Shown here: piece by piece, positions 1 to 7,935 of the stretch
How positions within the stretch are numbered: position 1 is the stretch's first letter
Layout of the letters: every line of letters starts with the position of its first letter
Origin: Verrucomicrobiaceae bacterium
Lineage (GTDB): Bacteria; Verrucomicrobiota; Verrucomicrobiia; Verrucomicrobiales; Verrucomicrobiaceae
Assembly (NCBI GenBank): GCA_015075365.1
Contig: JABTUN010000003.1
Location: 537,060 to 601,059 of the forward strand
Reading direction: 5' to 3'
DNA length: 64,000 nucleotides
The notes under the pieces: generated by a model
Database searches by the model: none
What the model was told of the DNA's origin: nothing
What the model saw: only the letters and a program-made list of their open reading frames with translations
Made by a program: the position numbers and the translations under genes

Positions 1-2804
1 CGGAAGTGGCCGCCCGCCGCCTTCCAGGAGCCCTCCAGCGCGTGAAAGCGCGTGTTTTCGATGCGCATGCCGGGCGCGCTCGTCACATCGCAGCGCACGT
101 TGGTGGAATTGGCGGATGGATTGGTGGCACCGGGCGCGCCGATGCTGATGCGGCGCAGCGGACGGTAGCTGCCCGCCGGGATGGCGATCTTCCCGGTCCA
201 CTCCGCCTTGTTGAGAAAAATCTCCTTCATCTCCGGCACGCTGCTGACCTGGTCTTCGAGCGCCGCCAGGTCCAGCACGCGCGCCTTGGCAGACTGGATG
301 GTCACGAGGTGATTGAGCGGGAAAATCTCCAGCGGCTTGTCCACTTTGGAGTAATCGCCGAAGTGCAGGAAACGCCGCTCCCCATTGATGGAGATGCTCT
401 GCATGTGCGGCATGATGCGCCAGTGGATCGTGACAAAGGCATCCTCCGGGATGCGCCCTTTGCCGGGCGCGTGGCGCGCACCGCCGGGATCGCCATCAAT
501 CCTCAGCTCGTCTGGACGTGTCTCCCAGTTGAAGATGATCTGCTTCGCGGTGTAGGCCAGCCGCAGGTCGTGGCGCTGGGTTTTAGCCACGATGGTGAAC
601 TCCACCGGCGGCTTGAAGCTCTCCGCCGAGGTGAACCGCGCCCCTCGCTGCAAAGCGAGCTCCCTGCCGTCGGGCACCAGTTCTTTTGCCTCGACGAGGA
701 CGCCGCCGGTGCGCTCGCGTGCGATCTCCACGAGCCGCGCCGCCGCCCGCGCCGCGTCATCGAGCCGGCCTGCCTTCGTCAGCTCCGCCTGCTTGTTCTT
801 GAGAACCTCCTCATATTTCAAGAAGAGCGTGATGCGGCCGTTGTGGCGCTCCAGCTCGATGGGCTGCAAAGTGGCGCGGTAGGTGGCGCGCAGCGTCCGC
901 AGGGACGCGGGCATGTCCGGCGCGTCCTCGGCAGGCAGCGGCCCGTTGGATTCAATGCGCTGCTTTTCATCCCGCAGCGCCAGCGCCTCCGGCAGGTTTG
1001 AGGCTGCTGTGGCGGCGGCGAGCGCGCGCTCCAGCGCGGCGAGGTATTTGGTGTTCAAGTCCGTGAACTTCTCCCGGTGCTTCGACAGCACATCACGCTC
1101 CAGCGCAGCGCGGAAGCTCGTCTCCAGCTCCCGCAACTGCCGCACGGCCTCGGATTCGACGACTGCGGCGGGCGCGGGCGAAGGCACGACGGGTGCCACC
1201 ATCGGCGCGGGCGCGGTCTTTGGCGGCGTGCTGTCCCATTCGATGATGTAGGCACGGCCCGCGTCAAGATGACCGTTGCCCCACTGTAGTTCAGGCTCGT
1301 CGCCGGCGGTGAGTTTCAGCACGAACTTGTTCTGCGGATCATGCGTGGGTGCCGTGGGATCATACCAGCGTGTGTACTCGAAAGGCTCGCCGGTGACCCA
1401 CTTGTAAACGCCGTCCTCCTCACGCACTCCGCCGGTGCCCGCGTTGCCGGAGCGCGTCTGTTTGATGAATGGCTTCATCGTCACATCCACCCACGCCATC
1501 TCCTCCGCGCTGGTGATCGTCAGCAGGTGACCGCCGACGCTCTCCGCATGCTTCACGGCGCTGGTGAAAGACATATGCCGCTCCACGAGCTGGTAATGAT
1601 GCCCCGCATGGCTCAGGACAGGGTATGAAGACAACGGACTGCCCTGCGGCGCGTTTGGGTTGGTGGTGACGCCGACGGGCGCGGGAGCATCTTTTTTGGG
1701 TTCGGCGGCCATTGGAGGCTCCGGGGCCGTTTGGGGCTTCGCGGGAGTGTTTGGGGCCGTTTCGGCTGATTTTGGCGGCGGCGCGTCTCCGCCGCGTTTC
1801 ATGAAAAAGAAAGCCGCGCCGCCCAAAACGACCACGGCGGCCGCGATGAGGCCCCAGGGCGCGCTTTTCGGTGGCGGCTGCTGCGGCGTGTGGCGCGGTC
1901 TTGCAGGCATGCCCGCAGGGCGCTGCGCTGGCGGTTTTTCCTTCGCGATGGGCACCGTGAGGATGCGGTCGAGATCGCGGCGCAATTCGCGCGAGCTTTG
2001 ATAGCGCCGCGCCACGTCCTGCTCCATCGCCCGGCGGATGATCGCGTCAAAGCGCGTGTCGCAGCCCGTTTTCTCACTCGGGAGCTGGAAAAAGCCGCGC
2101 GGGATCTCGCCAGTGAGCATGTTGTAGAGCATCACGCCCACGGCGTAGAGATCGGCCCGGCCGTCCACCTCCGCGCCCAGCACGAGGGATTCCGGCGCGA
2201 CAAAGTCCGGCGTGCCCATCGTCAGCCCGCTGCGCGTGAGACTGCTGGTCTGCCCCGGCTCCTGCATGCGCGCCAGGCCGAAGTCCGCCACCTTGACCGC
2301 TCCTTCCATGTTGATGAGGATGTTCGCGGGCTTGATGTCGCGGTGGATGACGCCGTGCTCGTGCGCGTAGGCCAGCGCGTCGCACACATGGGCCGTGATG
2401 GCCAGCGCGTATTCCGGCGGCAGCCTGCCCTGCGCCTGCATCATCTTCGCCACGTCGGTGCCGTCGATGAACTCCATCACAAAATAGAGGAGGCCGTCCT
2501 CGGTGGCACCGAAGTCATACACGGCCACGATGGCGGCGTGGTTCAGCCGCGCCATGGTGCGCGCCTCGTTTTTGAAGCGCTCGATGAACTCCGCCTCGTC
2601 CGCGGCGGCCTCCGGCGGCAGCACCTTGATGGCCACCAGCCGGTCCAGCGAGGTCTGGCGCGCCTTGTACACCGCGCCCATGCCGCCGCAGCCCAGCAGC
2701 GACCATTCATCGTACTGCGGCAGCATCGCCTGCATGTGCTCCGGCGCAGGCGGAGACCAGCGTCCACCGGCGATGGGGTGTGATGCGGGGTTTTCCTCGT
2801 TCAT
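1..2804 (-). CDS. Membrane Ser/Thr protein kinase with C-type lectin-like domain (3' end off window)
   Basis: The gene starts at an ATG at 2804 and stays open to the window edge, giving at least 934 residues. Residues about 33-290 form a Hanks-type kinase: glycine loop GCGGMGAVYKA (38-48), the lysine of VAIK (60), catalytic HRDIKPAN near 152 and the DFG motif near 174. A hydrophobic stretch (about 317-335, PWGLIAAAVVVLGGAAFFF) is a single membrane segment, followed by a Pro/Ala-rich linker. Residues about 396-520 read as a C-type lectin-like domain (HYQLVER, GGHLLTITSAEE, a conserved W and a terminal IIEW). After that come a charged, probably coiled segment and an unrecognised region. By topology the kinase is cytoplasmic and the lectin periplasmic, so a sensor of an extracytoplasmic carbohydrate or protein is a reasonable inference. 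The ligand is unknown. Confidence 0.9.
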   Translation of the reverse strand, partial: MNEENPASHPIAGGRWSPPAPEHMQAMLPQYDEWSLLGCGGMGAVYKARQTSLDRLVAIKVLPPEAAADEAEFIERFKNEARTMARLNHAAIVAVYDFGATEDGLLYFVMEFIDGTDVAKMMQAQGRLPPEYALAITAHVCDALAYAHEHGVIHRDIKPANILINMEGAVKVADFGLARMQEPGQTSSLTRSGLTMGTPDFVAPESLVLGAEVDGRADLYAVGVMLYNMLTGEIPRGFFQLPSEKTGCDTRFDAIIRRAMEQDVARRYQSSRELRRDLDRILTVPIAKEKPPAQRPAGMPARPRHTPQQPPPKSAPWGLIAAAVVVLGGAAFFFMKRGGDAPPPKSAETAPNTPAKPQTAPEPPMAAEPKKDAPAPVGVTTNPNAPQGSPLSSYPVLSHAGHHYQLVERHMSFTSAVKHAESVGGHLLTITSAEEMAWVDVTMKPFIKQTRSGNAGTGGVREEDGVYKWVTGEPFEYTRWYDPTAPTHDPQNKFVLKLTAGDEPELQWGNGHLDAGRAYIIEWDSTPPKTAPAPMVAPVVPSPAPAAVVESEAVRQLRELETSFRAALERDVLSKHREKFTDLNTKYLAALERALAAATAASNLPEALALRDEKQRIESNGPLPAEDAPDMPASLRTLRATYRATLQPIELERHNGRITLFLKYEEVLKNKQAELTKAGRLDDAARAAARLVEIARERTGGVLVEAKELVPDGRELALQRGARFTSAESFKPPVEFTIVAKTQRHDLRLAYTAKQIIFNWETRPDELRIDGDPGGARHAPGKGRIPEDAFVTIHWRIMPHMQSISINGERRFLHFGDYSKVDKPLEIFPLNHLVTIQSAKARVLDLAALEDQVSSVPEMKEIFLNKAEWTGKIAIPAGSYRPLRRISIGAPGATNPSANSTNVRCDVTSAPGMRIENTRFHALEGSWKAAGGHF

Positions 2805-2977
2805 GGCGGCGTGATCCTAGCGGCAGGCCATGTGAAAAGGAATAGGAAAATGACGGTGAGCGGACTGCAGGGGGTGTCGCCGGAATGATTCATGTGTTTC
2901 CGACAGCGAAAAAGGCGTCGTGGCACCGGCAGCGCCGTGGAGGTGCGGTGGCAGGTCCTGGCGCGGGTGGCGTGACC

Positions 2978-3871
2978 TCAACGAGGACTCGGGCCGCGTC
3001 GTGGGCCGCGGTAGGCTGTCTTTTTTGCCGGGCCGCGGCCGCCGCGTGCTGGGGGACGGGTGCCGGTGCGGCCGCGCGGGCGTTCCTCGCGTGAGGAGGC
3101 ACGTTCGCGGCGGGCAGGAGCCTCATCCGCATCCTTGGGCGGGCTTTTCCGGACACGGGGTGTCTCGCGTCGCGGTTTGGACTCCTCTTTGAAGAAGCGT
3201 TCCACCTCCGCCTCGGAGAGCACGCGGTGGGCGCCCTTGGCCAGGCCGCGCAGTTGCAGCCAGCCGATGCGGATGCGCGTCAGGCGCTCCACTTCAAAAC
3301 CGAGCTGGTAAAACATGAGCCGGATCTGGCGCTTCAGCCCTTGTTTGAGCACGACATGCGCGCGGTAGGGCGTGTCCAGCCAGGCGCGCTCCGCGCGGGC
3401 GTGGCCTTCCTCCGTCAGCATGCCTTTGACCAGCCGCGCCATCGTTTCCTGGTCCATCGGCTGGTCCGTCACCACCTCATATTCCTTTTCCGCGCCCTGG
3501 CTGGGATGGATCAGGCGGTGGGAGAGGTCGCCGCGGTTGGTCAGCAGGATCAGGCCCTCGCTGTCTTTGTCCAGCCGTCCCACATGATGCAGGTTCTGCA
3601 TTTTGAGCGGCAGCAAGTCGTAAATGGTCATCCGCTCATGCGTGTCACCACGGGAGCAGAGGTAGCCCTTGGGCTTGTTCAGGGCGATCACGACAGGCAG
3701 CTCCGCACGAACGGACTTTCCATCGACGACAACTTTGTCGTCCGGGCCCACCTGGGTGGCCAGTTCCGTGATGACATGCCCGTTGATGGACACACGGCCT
3801 TCGAGAATGATCTGCTCGGCTCCGCGGCGTGAGGCCACGCCGCACTGGCTGAGGAAACGGTTGAGACGCAC
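2978..3871 (-). CDS. RsuA/RluB-family pseudouridine synthase
   Basis: The 297-residue protein converts a uridine in rRNA to pseudouridine. An S4 RNA-binding domain occupies residues 1-60 (MRLNRFLSQCGVASRR). The catalytic domain follows, with the family motif GRLDKDSEGL whose aspartate (101) is the nucleophile, and the LNKPKGY motif at 65-71. The last ~60 residues are an Arg/Lys/Pro-rich tail, as in RluB-type enzymes. Whether the target is 23S (RluB/RluE-like) or 16S rRNA (RsuA-like) cannot be read from the sequence. The neighbouring small basic protein gene fits a translation context. Confidence 0.9.
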   Translation of the reverse strand: MRLNRFLSQCGVASRRGAEQIILEGRVSINGHVITELATQVGPDDKVVVDGKSVRAELPVVIALNKPKGYLCSRGDTHERMTIYDLLPLKMQNLHHVGRLDKDSEGLILLTNRGDLSHRLIHPSQGAEKEYEVVTDQPMDQETMARLVKGMLTEEGHARAERAWLDTPYRAHVVLKQGLKRQIRLMFYQLGFEVERLTRIRIGWLQLRGLAKGAHRVLSEAEVERFFKEESKPRRETPRVRKSPPKDADEAPARRERASSREERPRGRTGTRPPARGGRGPAKKTAYRGPRRGPSPR

Positions 3872-3924
3872 GGTAAAATGAGGATGGCGGGGTCAATGCG
3901 CCGCCAGCGAGCCGGCGCGGGGGC

Positions 3925-4077
3925 TTATTCCGGCTTCGTCTTGGGCAGATTGGTCGGCAGACGGCCTTCCTTCCACTGACCGCGGGACTTCAGCAGCTTG
4001 ATGCGCTCTCCGCGCTTCAGAACACTGCGCTTGGTGCCGACGGAGCCGGAGGTCTTGAGGCTGCGATGCTGGGACAT
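3925..4077 (-). CDS. Small basic protein of the Chlamydiae/Verrucomicrobia family
   Basis: The ATG at 4077 gives a 50-residue protein starting MSQHRSLKTSGSVGTKRSV. It is rich in Lys/Arg and ends in LPTNLPKTKPE. I recognise it as the short basic family found almost only in Chlamydiae and Verrucomicrobia, thought to be associated with the ribosome. A longer in-frame start at 4164 exists, but its 29 extra residues look like translated leader and the family begins at MSQH. It lies just upstream of the rRNA pseudouridine synthase on the same strand. It is one of the best taxonomic markers in the window; its molecular role is unproven. Confidence 0.8.
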   Translation of the reverse strand: MSQHRSLKTSGSVGTKRSVLKRGERIKLLKSRGQWKEGRLPTNLPKTKPE

Positions 4078-4196
4078 GATGATTGAATGGGCTGGGGGTG
4101 GTCTGAAAAAGGGCGCGGAGAATAGCCGCCTCCCGCAGGGGCGCAAGGGCTTTATGCCTCTCAATCAGGCCCTCGTCCCCGGCCGGCCTGAATGGC

Positions 4197-5153
4197 TCAG
4201 GGATTCACCACATTCTCCGGCTTCCTGGCCAGAAATGCCCGCACATTCGCCGCGCAGGCGGAAATGAGCCTCGTGCGCGCCTCGCGGCTGGCCCAGGCAA
4301 CGTGTGGGGTGATGAGGCAGTTTTTCGCGGTGAGGAGCGGGTTGTCCGTCTTGGCAGGTTCGACGGACAAAACGTCCAAACCGGCTCCGGCGATGCGTCC
4401 TGCGTTCAAGGCGTCGGCGAGGGCTTGTTCGTCGATGAGCGGGCCTCGGCCGGTGTTGATGAGAAAAGCGTCTTTCTTCATCAACTCGATGCTGCGGGCG
4501 TTGATGAGGTGTTTGGTGTCGTCGGTGAGCGGGCAGTGCAGCGAGATGACATCCGCGTGTTTCAAAATGTCCTCCACGGAGGCCGCCTCGATGCCTGCGG
4601 GCGGTTTCTCCTTCCACGAGCGCTTCGAGGCGAGAATCTTCATGCCAAAGGCCGCGCCGATGCGCGCCACCGCGCTGCCGATGCCGCCGTAGCCGATGAT
4701 GCCGAGCGTGCGGCCCTGCAATTCGATGATGGGATGGTCCCAGTAGCAAAAATCCGGGCAGCGCACCCAGCCGCCATCCCGCACGCTGGCCGCCGCGTGG
4801 CCGACGTGGTTCGCCAGTTCCAAAATCAACGCGAAGACATGCTGCGCCACCGCCGGTGTGCCGTAGCCGGGCACGTTCGTGACCACGATGCCGCGCTCTT
4901 TGGCCGCCACGGTGTCCACCACGTTGAAGCCGGTGGCGATCACGCCGATGTATTTCAAAGCCGGCAGCGCGGCGATGATCTCGCGTGTCATCGGCGCCTT
5001 GTTCGTGATCACCACCTGCGCGCCCGCGCAGCGTGCCACGGTTTCCGCCAGCGGCGTGCGCGGATGAATCTCACACGGGGCGATGGCTTCAAATTCAGCC
5101 CAGCTTACATCGCCGGGATTCGCCGTGTGGGCGTCGAGCATGACTATTTTCAT
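4197..5153 (-). CDS. NAD-dependent D-2-hydroxyacid dehydrogenase
   Basis: The 318-residue protein reduces a 2-keto acid to a D-2-hydroxyacid (or the reverse) with NAD(H). The Rossmann fingerprint GIIGYGGIG is at 151-159. The family's catalytic triad is visible: Arg236 in NTGRGPL, Glu265 in LSVEPAK and His284 in TPHVAW. The overall pattern, including GYGTPAVAQHVFALIL, is closest to the glycerate/hydroxypyruvate reductase branch, but the substrate is not certain. The start at 5153 (MKIVMLDAHT) is preferred over one at 5219 because the upstream extension runs into a repeat-rich intergenic stretch. It lies downstream of thyA on the same strand. Confidence 0.9.
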   Translation of the reverse strand: MKIVMLDAHTANPGDVSWAEFEAIAPCEIHPRTPLAETVARCAGAQVVITNKAPMTREIIAALPALKYIGVIATGFNVVDTVAAKERGIVVTNVPGYGTPAVAQHVFALILELANHVGHAAASVRDGGWVRCPDFCYWDHPIIELQGRTLGIIGYGGIGSAVARIGAAFGMKILASKRSWKEKPPAGIEAASVEDILKHADVISLHCPLTDDTKHLINARSIELMKKDAFLINTGRGPLIDEQALADALNAGRIAGAGLDVLSVEPAKTDNPLLTAKNCLITPHVAWASREARTRLISACAANVRAFLARKPENVVNP

Positions 5154-5177
5154 AAAAGGGCGGTTAGGGATGGATGG

Positions 5178-5244
5178 GATGCGTGAGGAATGATGCGTGA
5201 GCCTGAAAAGACGATCCAACGTGGTTTACGCATCACGCATCACG
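5178..5244. repeat. Intergenic inverted repeat of the iterated word TGATGCGTGA
   Basis: Between thyA and the dehydrogenase gene, the word gatgcgtgag occurs twice (from about 5179 and 5193), and on the other side tcacgcatca lies within ttacgcatcacgcatcacg. Arms TGATGCGTGA (5191-5200) and TCACGCATCA (5233-5242) are perfectly complementary over 10 bp. It could act as an RNA hairpin between the two genes. It lacks a T-tract and belongs to a wider set of word-like intergenic repeats in this window. Confidence 0.6.
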
Positions 5245-5253
5245 GGTTTCGTC

Positions 5254-6051
5254 TCAGACCGCAATCGGCGCCTTGATCGCCGGGTGCGGATCGTAGCCTT
5301 CGAGCGTGAAGTCCTCGTACTTGAAGTCGTCGATGTTTTTGACGGCGGGGTTGATCTTCATCACGGGAAGCGGGCGTGGCTCGCGGGAGAGCTGCTCCTT
5401 CGCCTGATCGAGATGATTCGAGTACAAATGCAAATCGCCGAAGGTGTGGACGAACTCGCCCGGCTGCAGATCGCAGACCTGCGCCACCATCATCGTGAGC
5501 AGCGCGTAGCTGGCGATGTTGAAGGGCACGCCGAGAAAGAGGTCCGCGCTGCGCTGGTAGAGCTGGCAGCTCAGCCGGCCACGGTCCACAAAGAATTGGA
5601 ACAGGCAGTGGCACGGCGGCAGCGCCATCTCGTCGATCCGCGCCACGTTCCAGCCGCTGACGATGTGGCGGCGGCTGTAGGGATTGGTTTTCAGGCCATG
5701 GATGAGCGCGGCGATCTGGTCGTGCGCCGGCGCGTCCTCCGCGCCCTGCCAGCGCCGCCACTGCGCGCCGTACACCGGCCCCAGGTCGCCGTTTTCGTCC
5801 GCCCACTCGTCCCAGATCGTCACCTTGTTTTCCTGGAGGTAGCGCACGTTCGTGTCGCCCTTCAAAAACCACAGCAGCTCGTGGATGATGGAGCGCAGGT
5901 GCAGCTTTTTTGTCGTCACCAGCGGAAAGGTGCTGCGGATGTCATAGCGGCTCTGCTCGCCGAAAACGGAGTACGCGCCGGTGCCGGTGCGGTCCTCACG
6001 GTAGGAGCCGTGTTCCAGCACTTTGCGCAGCAGGCGGTGATATTCTTCCAT
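5254..6051 (-). CDS. thyA: Thymidylate synthase
   Basis: The enzyme methylates dUMP to dTMP using 5,10-methylene-tetrahydrofolate and releases dihydrofolate. Its 265 residues match the E. coli ThyA length. Diagnostic features are the N-terminal DRTGTGAYSVFG loop, the active-site Cys147 in LPPCHCLFQF, the RRHIVSGWN phosphate-binding segment, LYQRSADLFLGVPFNIASY and the C-terminal AVKNIDDFKYEDF. The dihydrofolate it produces is recycled by dihydrofolate reductase, encoded at 32.6 kb rather than beside it. It starts divergently, about 50 bp from the release-factor gene. Confidence 0.97.
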   Translation of the reverse strand: MEEYHRLLRKVLEHGSYREDRTGTGAYSVFGEQSRYDIRSTFPLVTTKKLHLRSIIHELLWFLKGDTNVRYLQENKVTIWDEWADENGDLGPVYGAQWRRWQGAEDAPAHDQIAALIHGLKTNPYSRRHIVSGWNVARIDEMALPPCHCLFQFFVDRGRLSCQLYQRSADLFLGVPFNIASYALLTMMVAQVCDLQPGEFVHTFGDLHLYSNHLDQAKEQLSREPRPLPVMKINPAVKNIDDFKYEDFTLEGYDPHPAIKAPIAV

Positions 6052-6102
6052 CCGGCTGTCATAGCGGTTGCCACTGCCATTTCAAACAGCAAGATCGCCC
6101 CC

Positions 6103-6507
6103 ATGGCCGACCTGCCCGATGACAACGCCCTGCGCCAGCGCATGCAGCGCCTCCGCATCCAGGAGGAGGACCTGGAGGAGTCCTTCATCCGCGGCGCGGG
6201 CGCCGGCGGGCAGAAGATCAACAAGACCTCCTCCACCGTCGTGCTGCGCCACATCCCCAGCGGCATCGAGGTCCGCTGCCAGCGGCAGCGCTCCCAGTCC
6301 CAAAACCGCCACCAGGCCCGCGTCGAGCTCTGTGACCGCCTCGAAGCCATCTACAAAGCCGCCAATCTCGAAATCCAGAACACGCGCGAGAAAAAACGCC
6401 GCCAGAACCGCCCGCGCCCGCGCGGCCTGAAGCGCGAAATCCTCAAATCGAAGCGCCACCGCGGCGGCATCAAACAAAACCGCGCCAAGCCAGGCCGGGA
6501 GGAGTGA
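6103..6507 (+). CDS. Small GGQ-domain release factor-like protein (peptidyl-tRNA hydrolase type)
   Basis: The 134-residue protein contains only the catalytic domain of class I release factors. It has the GGQ motif in GAGAGGQKINKTSS (residues 35-37), followed by a very basic C-terminal half (REKKRRQNRPRPRG). Codon-recognition domains are absent, as in ArfB/YaeJ and mitochondrial C12orf65-type proteins, which hydrolyse peptidyl-tRNA on stalled ribosomes. A ribosome-rescue role is therefore inferred. The ATG at 6103 begins MADLPDD; the reading frame is open far upstream but there overlaps thyA antisense, so a longer product is unlikely. It converges on the CorC-like gene across a strong hairpin. 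Confidence 0.85.
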   Translation: MADLPDDNALRQRMQRLRIQEEDLEESFIRGAGAGGQKINKTSSTVVLRHIPSGIEVRCQRQRSQSQNRHQARVELCDRLEAIYKAANLEIQNTREKKRRQNRPRPRGLKREILKSKRHRGGIKQNRAKPGREE

Positions 6508-6517
6508 GCTCGGGGCG

Positions 6518-6570
6518 TTTCATGTTCCAAGTTTCATGTTCCAGGAATCTTGAAACTTGGAACTTGAAAC
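6518..6570. terminator. Convergent-gene hairpin built of GTTTCA/GTTCCA words
   Basis: Arms GTTCCAAGTTTCA (6524-6536) and TGAAACTTGGAAC (6551-6563) are perfectly complementary over 13 bp with a 14-nt loop. The word gtttcatgttcca is iterated in the left arm and cttgaaac in the right. It lies between two convergent genes (stops at 6507 and 6577), so a bidirectional terminator is plausible. There is no real T-tract. Related words recur near 30,549 and 61,810. Confidence 0.6.
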
Positions 6571-6576
6571 TCCAAA

Positions 6577-7911
6577 TCACCTCCCCGCTTCCGCGGCCGC
6601 TGGTGTTGCCGCCGCCACCCGCCGCACCCCGACCTTGTCGATCCGCTGGCGGTCCATGTCGATGATCTCGATCTCGTAGCCGCCCGTGGTGAATTTTTCG
6701 CCCTCGCGCGGCAGGCGCTCCAGATGCTGCATGATGAAGCCCGCCAGCGTCTGAAACGCATCGTCCTCGGCGTTCGCCACGGCTTCAAAGCCGGGGATTG
6801 CCGCGTTCACCGCATCGATCTCCGCCATGCCGTCCGCGATCCAGGCATCAGGCGCGGTTTCGCGCACCTGCGGATGGCTGGAGGTGTCTGGACGGTTCGT
6901 TTTGAGATCGCCCACCACCTCCTCGGCCAGGTCTTCGATCGTCACCATGCCGCGCACGATGCCAAACTCGTCCGTCACCATCGCCGCATGATGGGAGGCC
7001 TTGCGCAGCTCCTCCAGCAGCGTCAGCGCCGGTTGATTGTCGGACACGAACACCGGCTCGCGCATCAGCTCGCTCACTTTTTGCGTCTTCCCGGCAGCCA
7101 CGGAGAGAAACAATGCACGCAGGGAAACCATGCCCTCCACATGATCGCGAGTTTCGCCATAAACCGGAAACACCACCTGCCGTACGCCTTCGACCAGCTC
7201 CTCCGCCACACTCGCGGCGCTGTCATCCACATGCAGAAAGACCAGCTTCGGCTTCGGGCGCATGATTTCCTCCGCCTTCAGCTCGCGCAGATCAAACACG
7301 CCCTCCACCAGCTCGCTCTCCTCATGGCGCACATTGCCGGTGATCAGCCCCTCGCGCAGCAGCACCTCCACCTCCGCCGTCGTCGGGCCGCTCGGCGCCT
7401 GCGATTTGCCGGTGAAACGCATCAGCGTCCGCGTGCTCAGCTCCAGCACCCACACCAGCGGGCGGCACACGCGTGACAGCCAGTCCATCGGCGCGGCCAT
7501 CGCGCAGGCGATGCCCTCCGCGTTCCGCAGCGCCAGGCTCTTCGGCACCAGCTCGCCGATGATCAGCGAGAGGTAGGTGATGAAGGCCACGACGATGCCA
7601 AAGGCCACCTCATCCTCATGTCCCGCCCACCAGGGCCATTGCAGCTCCTTCAGCCACGGCTCCACGTAGCCCGCCAGGCTCGCCCCGCCGAAGGCCCCCG
7701 CCAGCACGCCCACCAGCGTGATGCCAATTTGAACCGTGCTCAGGAAGCGCTCGGGGTTTTCCGCCAGTTTCAGCGCCAGCTTCGCCCCGCTGCTGCCCTT
7801 GTCCGCCCGCTCCTGCAGGCGCGCCTTCTTCGCCGACACGATGGCGATCTCTGCCATGGCAAAGACGCCGTTGAGGATCAGGAGCAGGATGATGAGGATG
7901 AGTTCGGTCAT
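6577..7911 (-). CDS. CNNM/CorC-family membrane protein (DUF21-CBS-CorC_HlyC)
   Basis: The 444-residue protein has an N-terminal DUF21/CNNM domain with hydrophobic helices (the first is LILIILLLILNGVFAMAEIAIV, followed by SAKKARLQ), then a CBS pair (about 205-335, starting at AEEIMRPKPKLVF). It ends in a CorC_HlyC domain (GYEIEIIDMDRQRIDKVGVRRV). Such proteins are inner-membrane divalent-cation (Mg2+/Co2+) transport or efflux components; the haemolysin name is historical. It sits about 25 bp upstream of the P-type ATPase stop on the same strand. Substrate specificity is not visible. Confidence 0.9.
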   Translation of the reverse strand: MTELILIILLLILNGVFAMAEIAIVSAKKARLQERADKGSSGAKLALKLAENPERFLSTVQIGITLVGVLAGAFGGASLAGYVEPWLKELQWPWWAGHEDEVAFGIVVAFITYLSLIIGELVPKSLALRNAEGIACAMAAPMDWLSRVCRPLVWVLELSTRTLMRFTGKSQAPSGPTTAEVEVLLREGLITGNVRHEESELVEGVFDLRELKAEEIMRPKPKLVFLHVDDSAASVAEELVEGVRQVVFPVYGETRDHVEGMVSLRALFLSVAAGKTQKVSELMREPVFVSDNQPALTLLEELRKASHHAAMVTDEFGIVRGMVTIEDLAEEVVGDLKTNRPDTSSHPQVRETAPDAWIADGMAEIDAVNAAIPGFEAVANAEDDAFQTLAGFIMQHLERLPREGEKFTTGGYEIEIIDMDRQRIDKVGVRRVAAATPAAAEAGR

Positions 7912-7935
7912 GAATCAGCCTGATGATGGCAAGGA

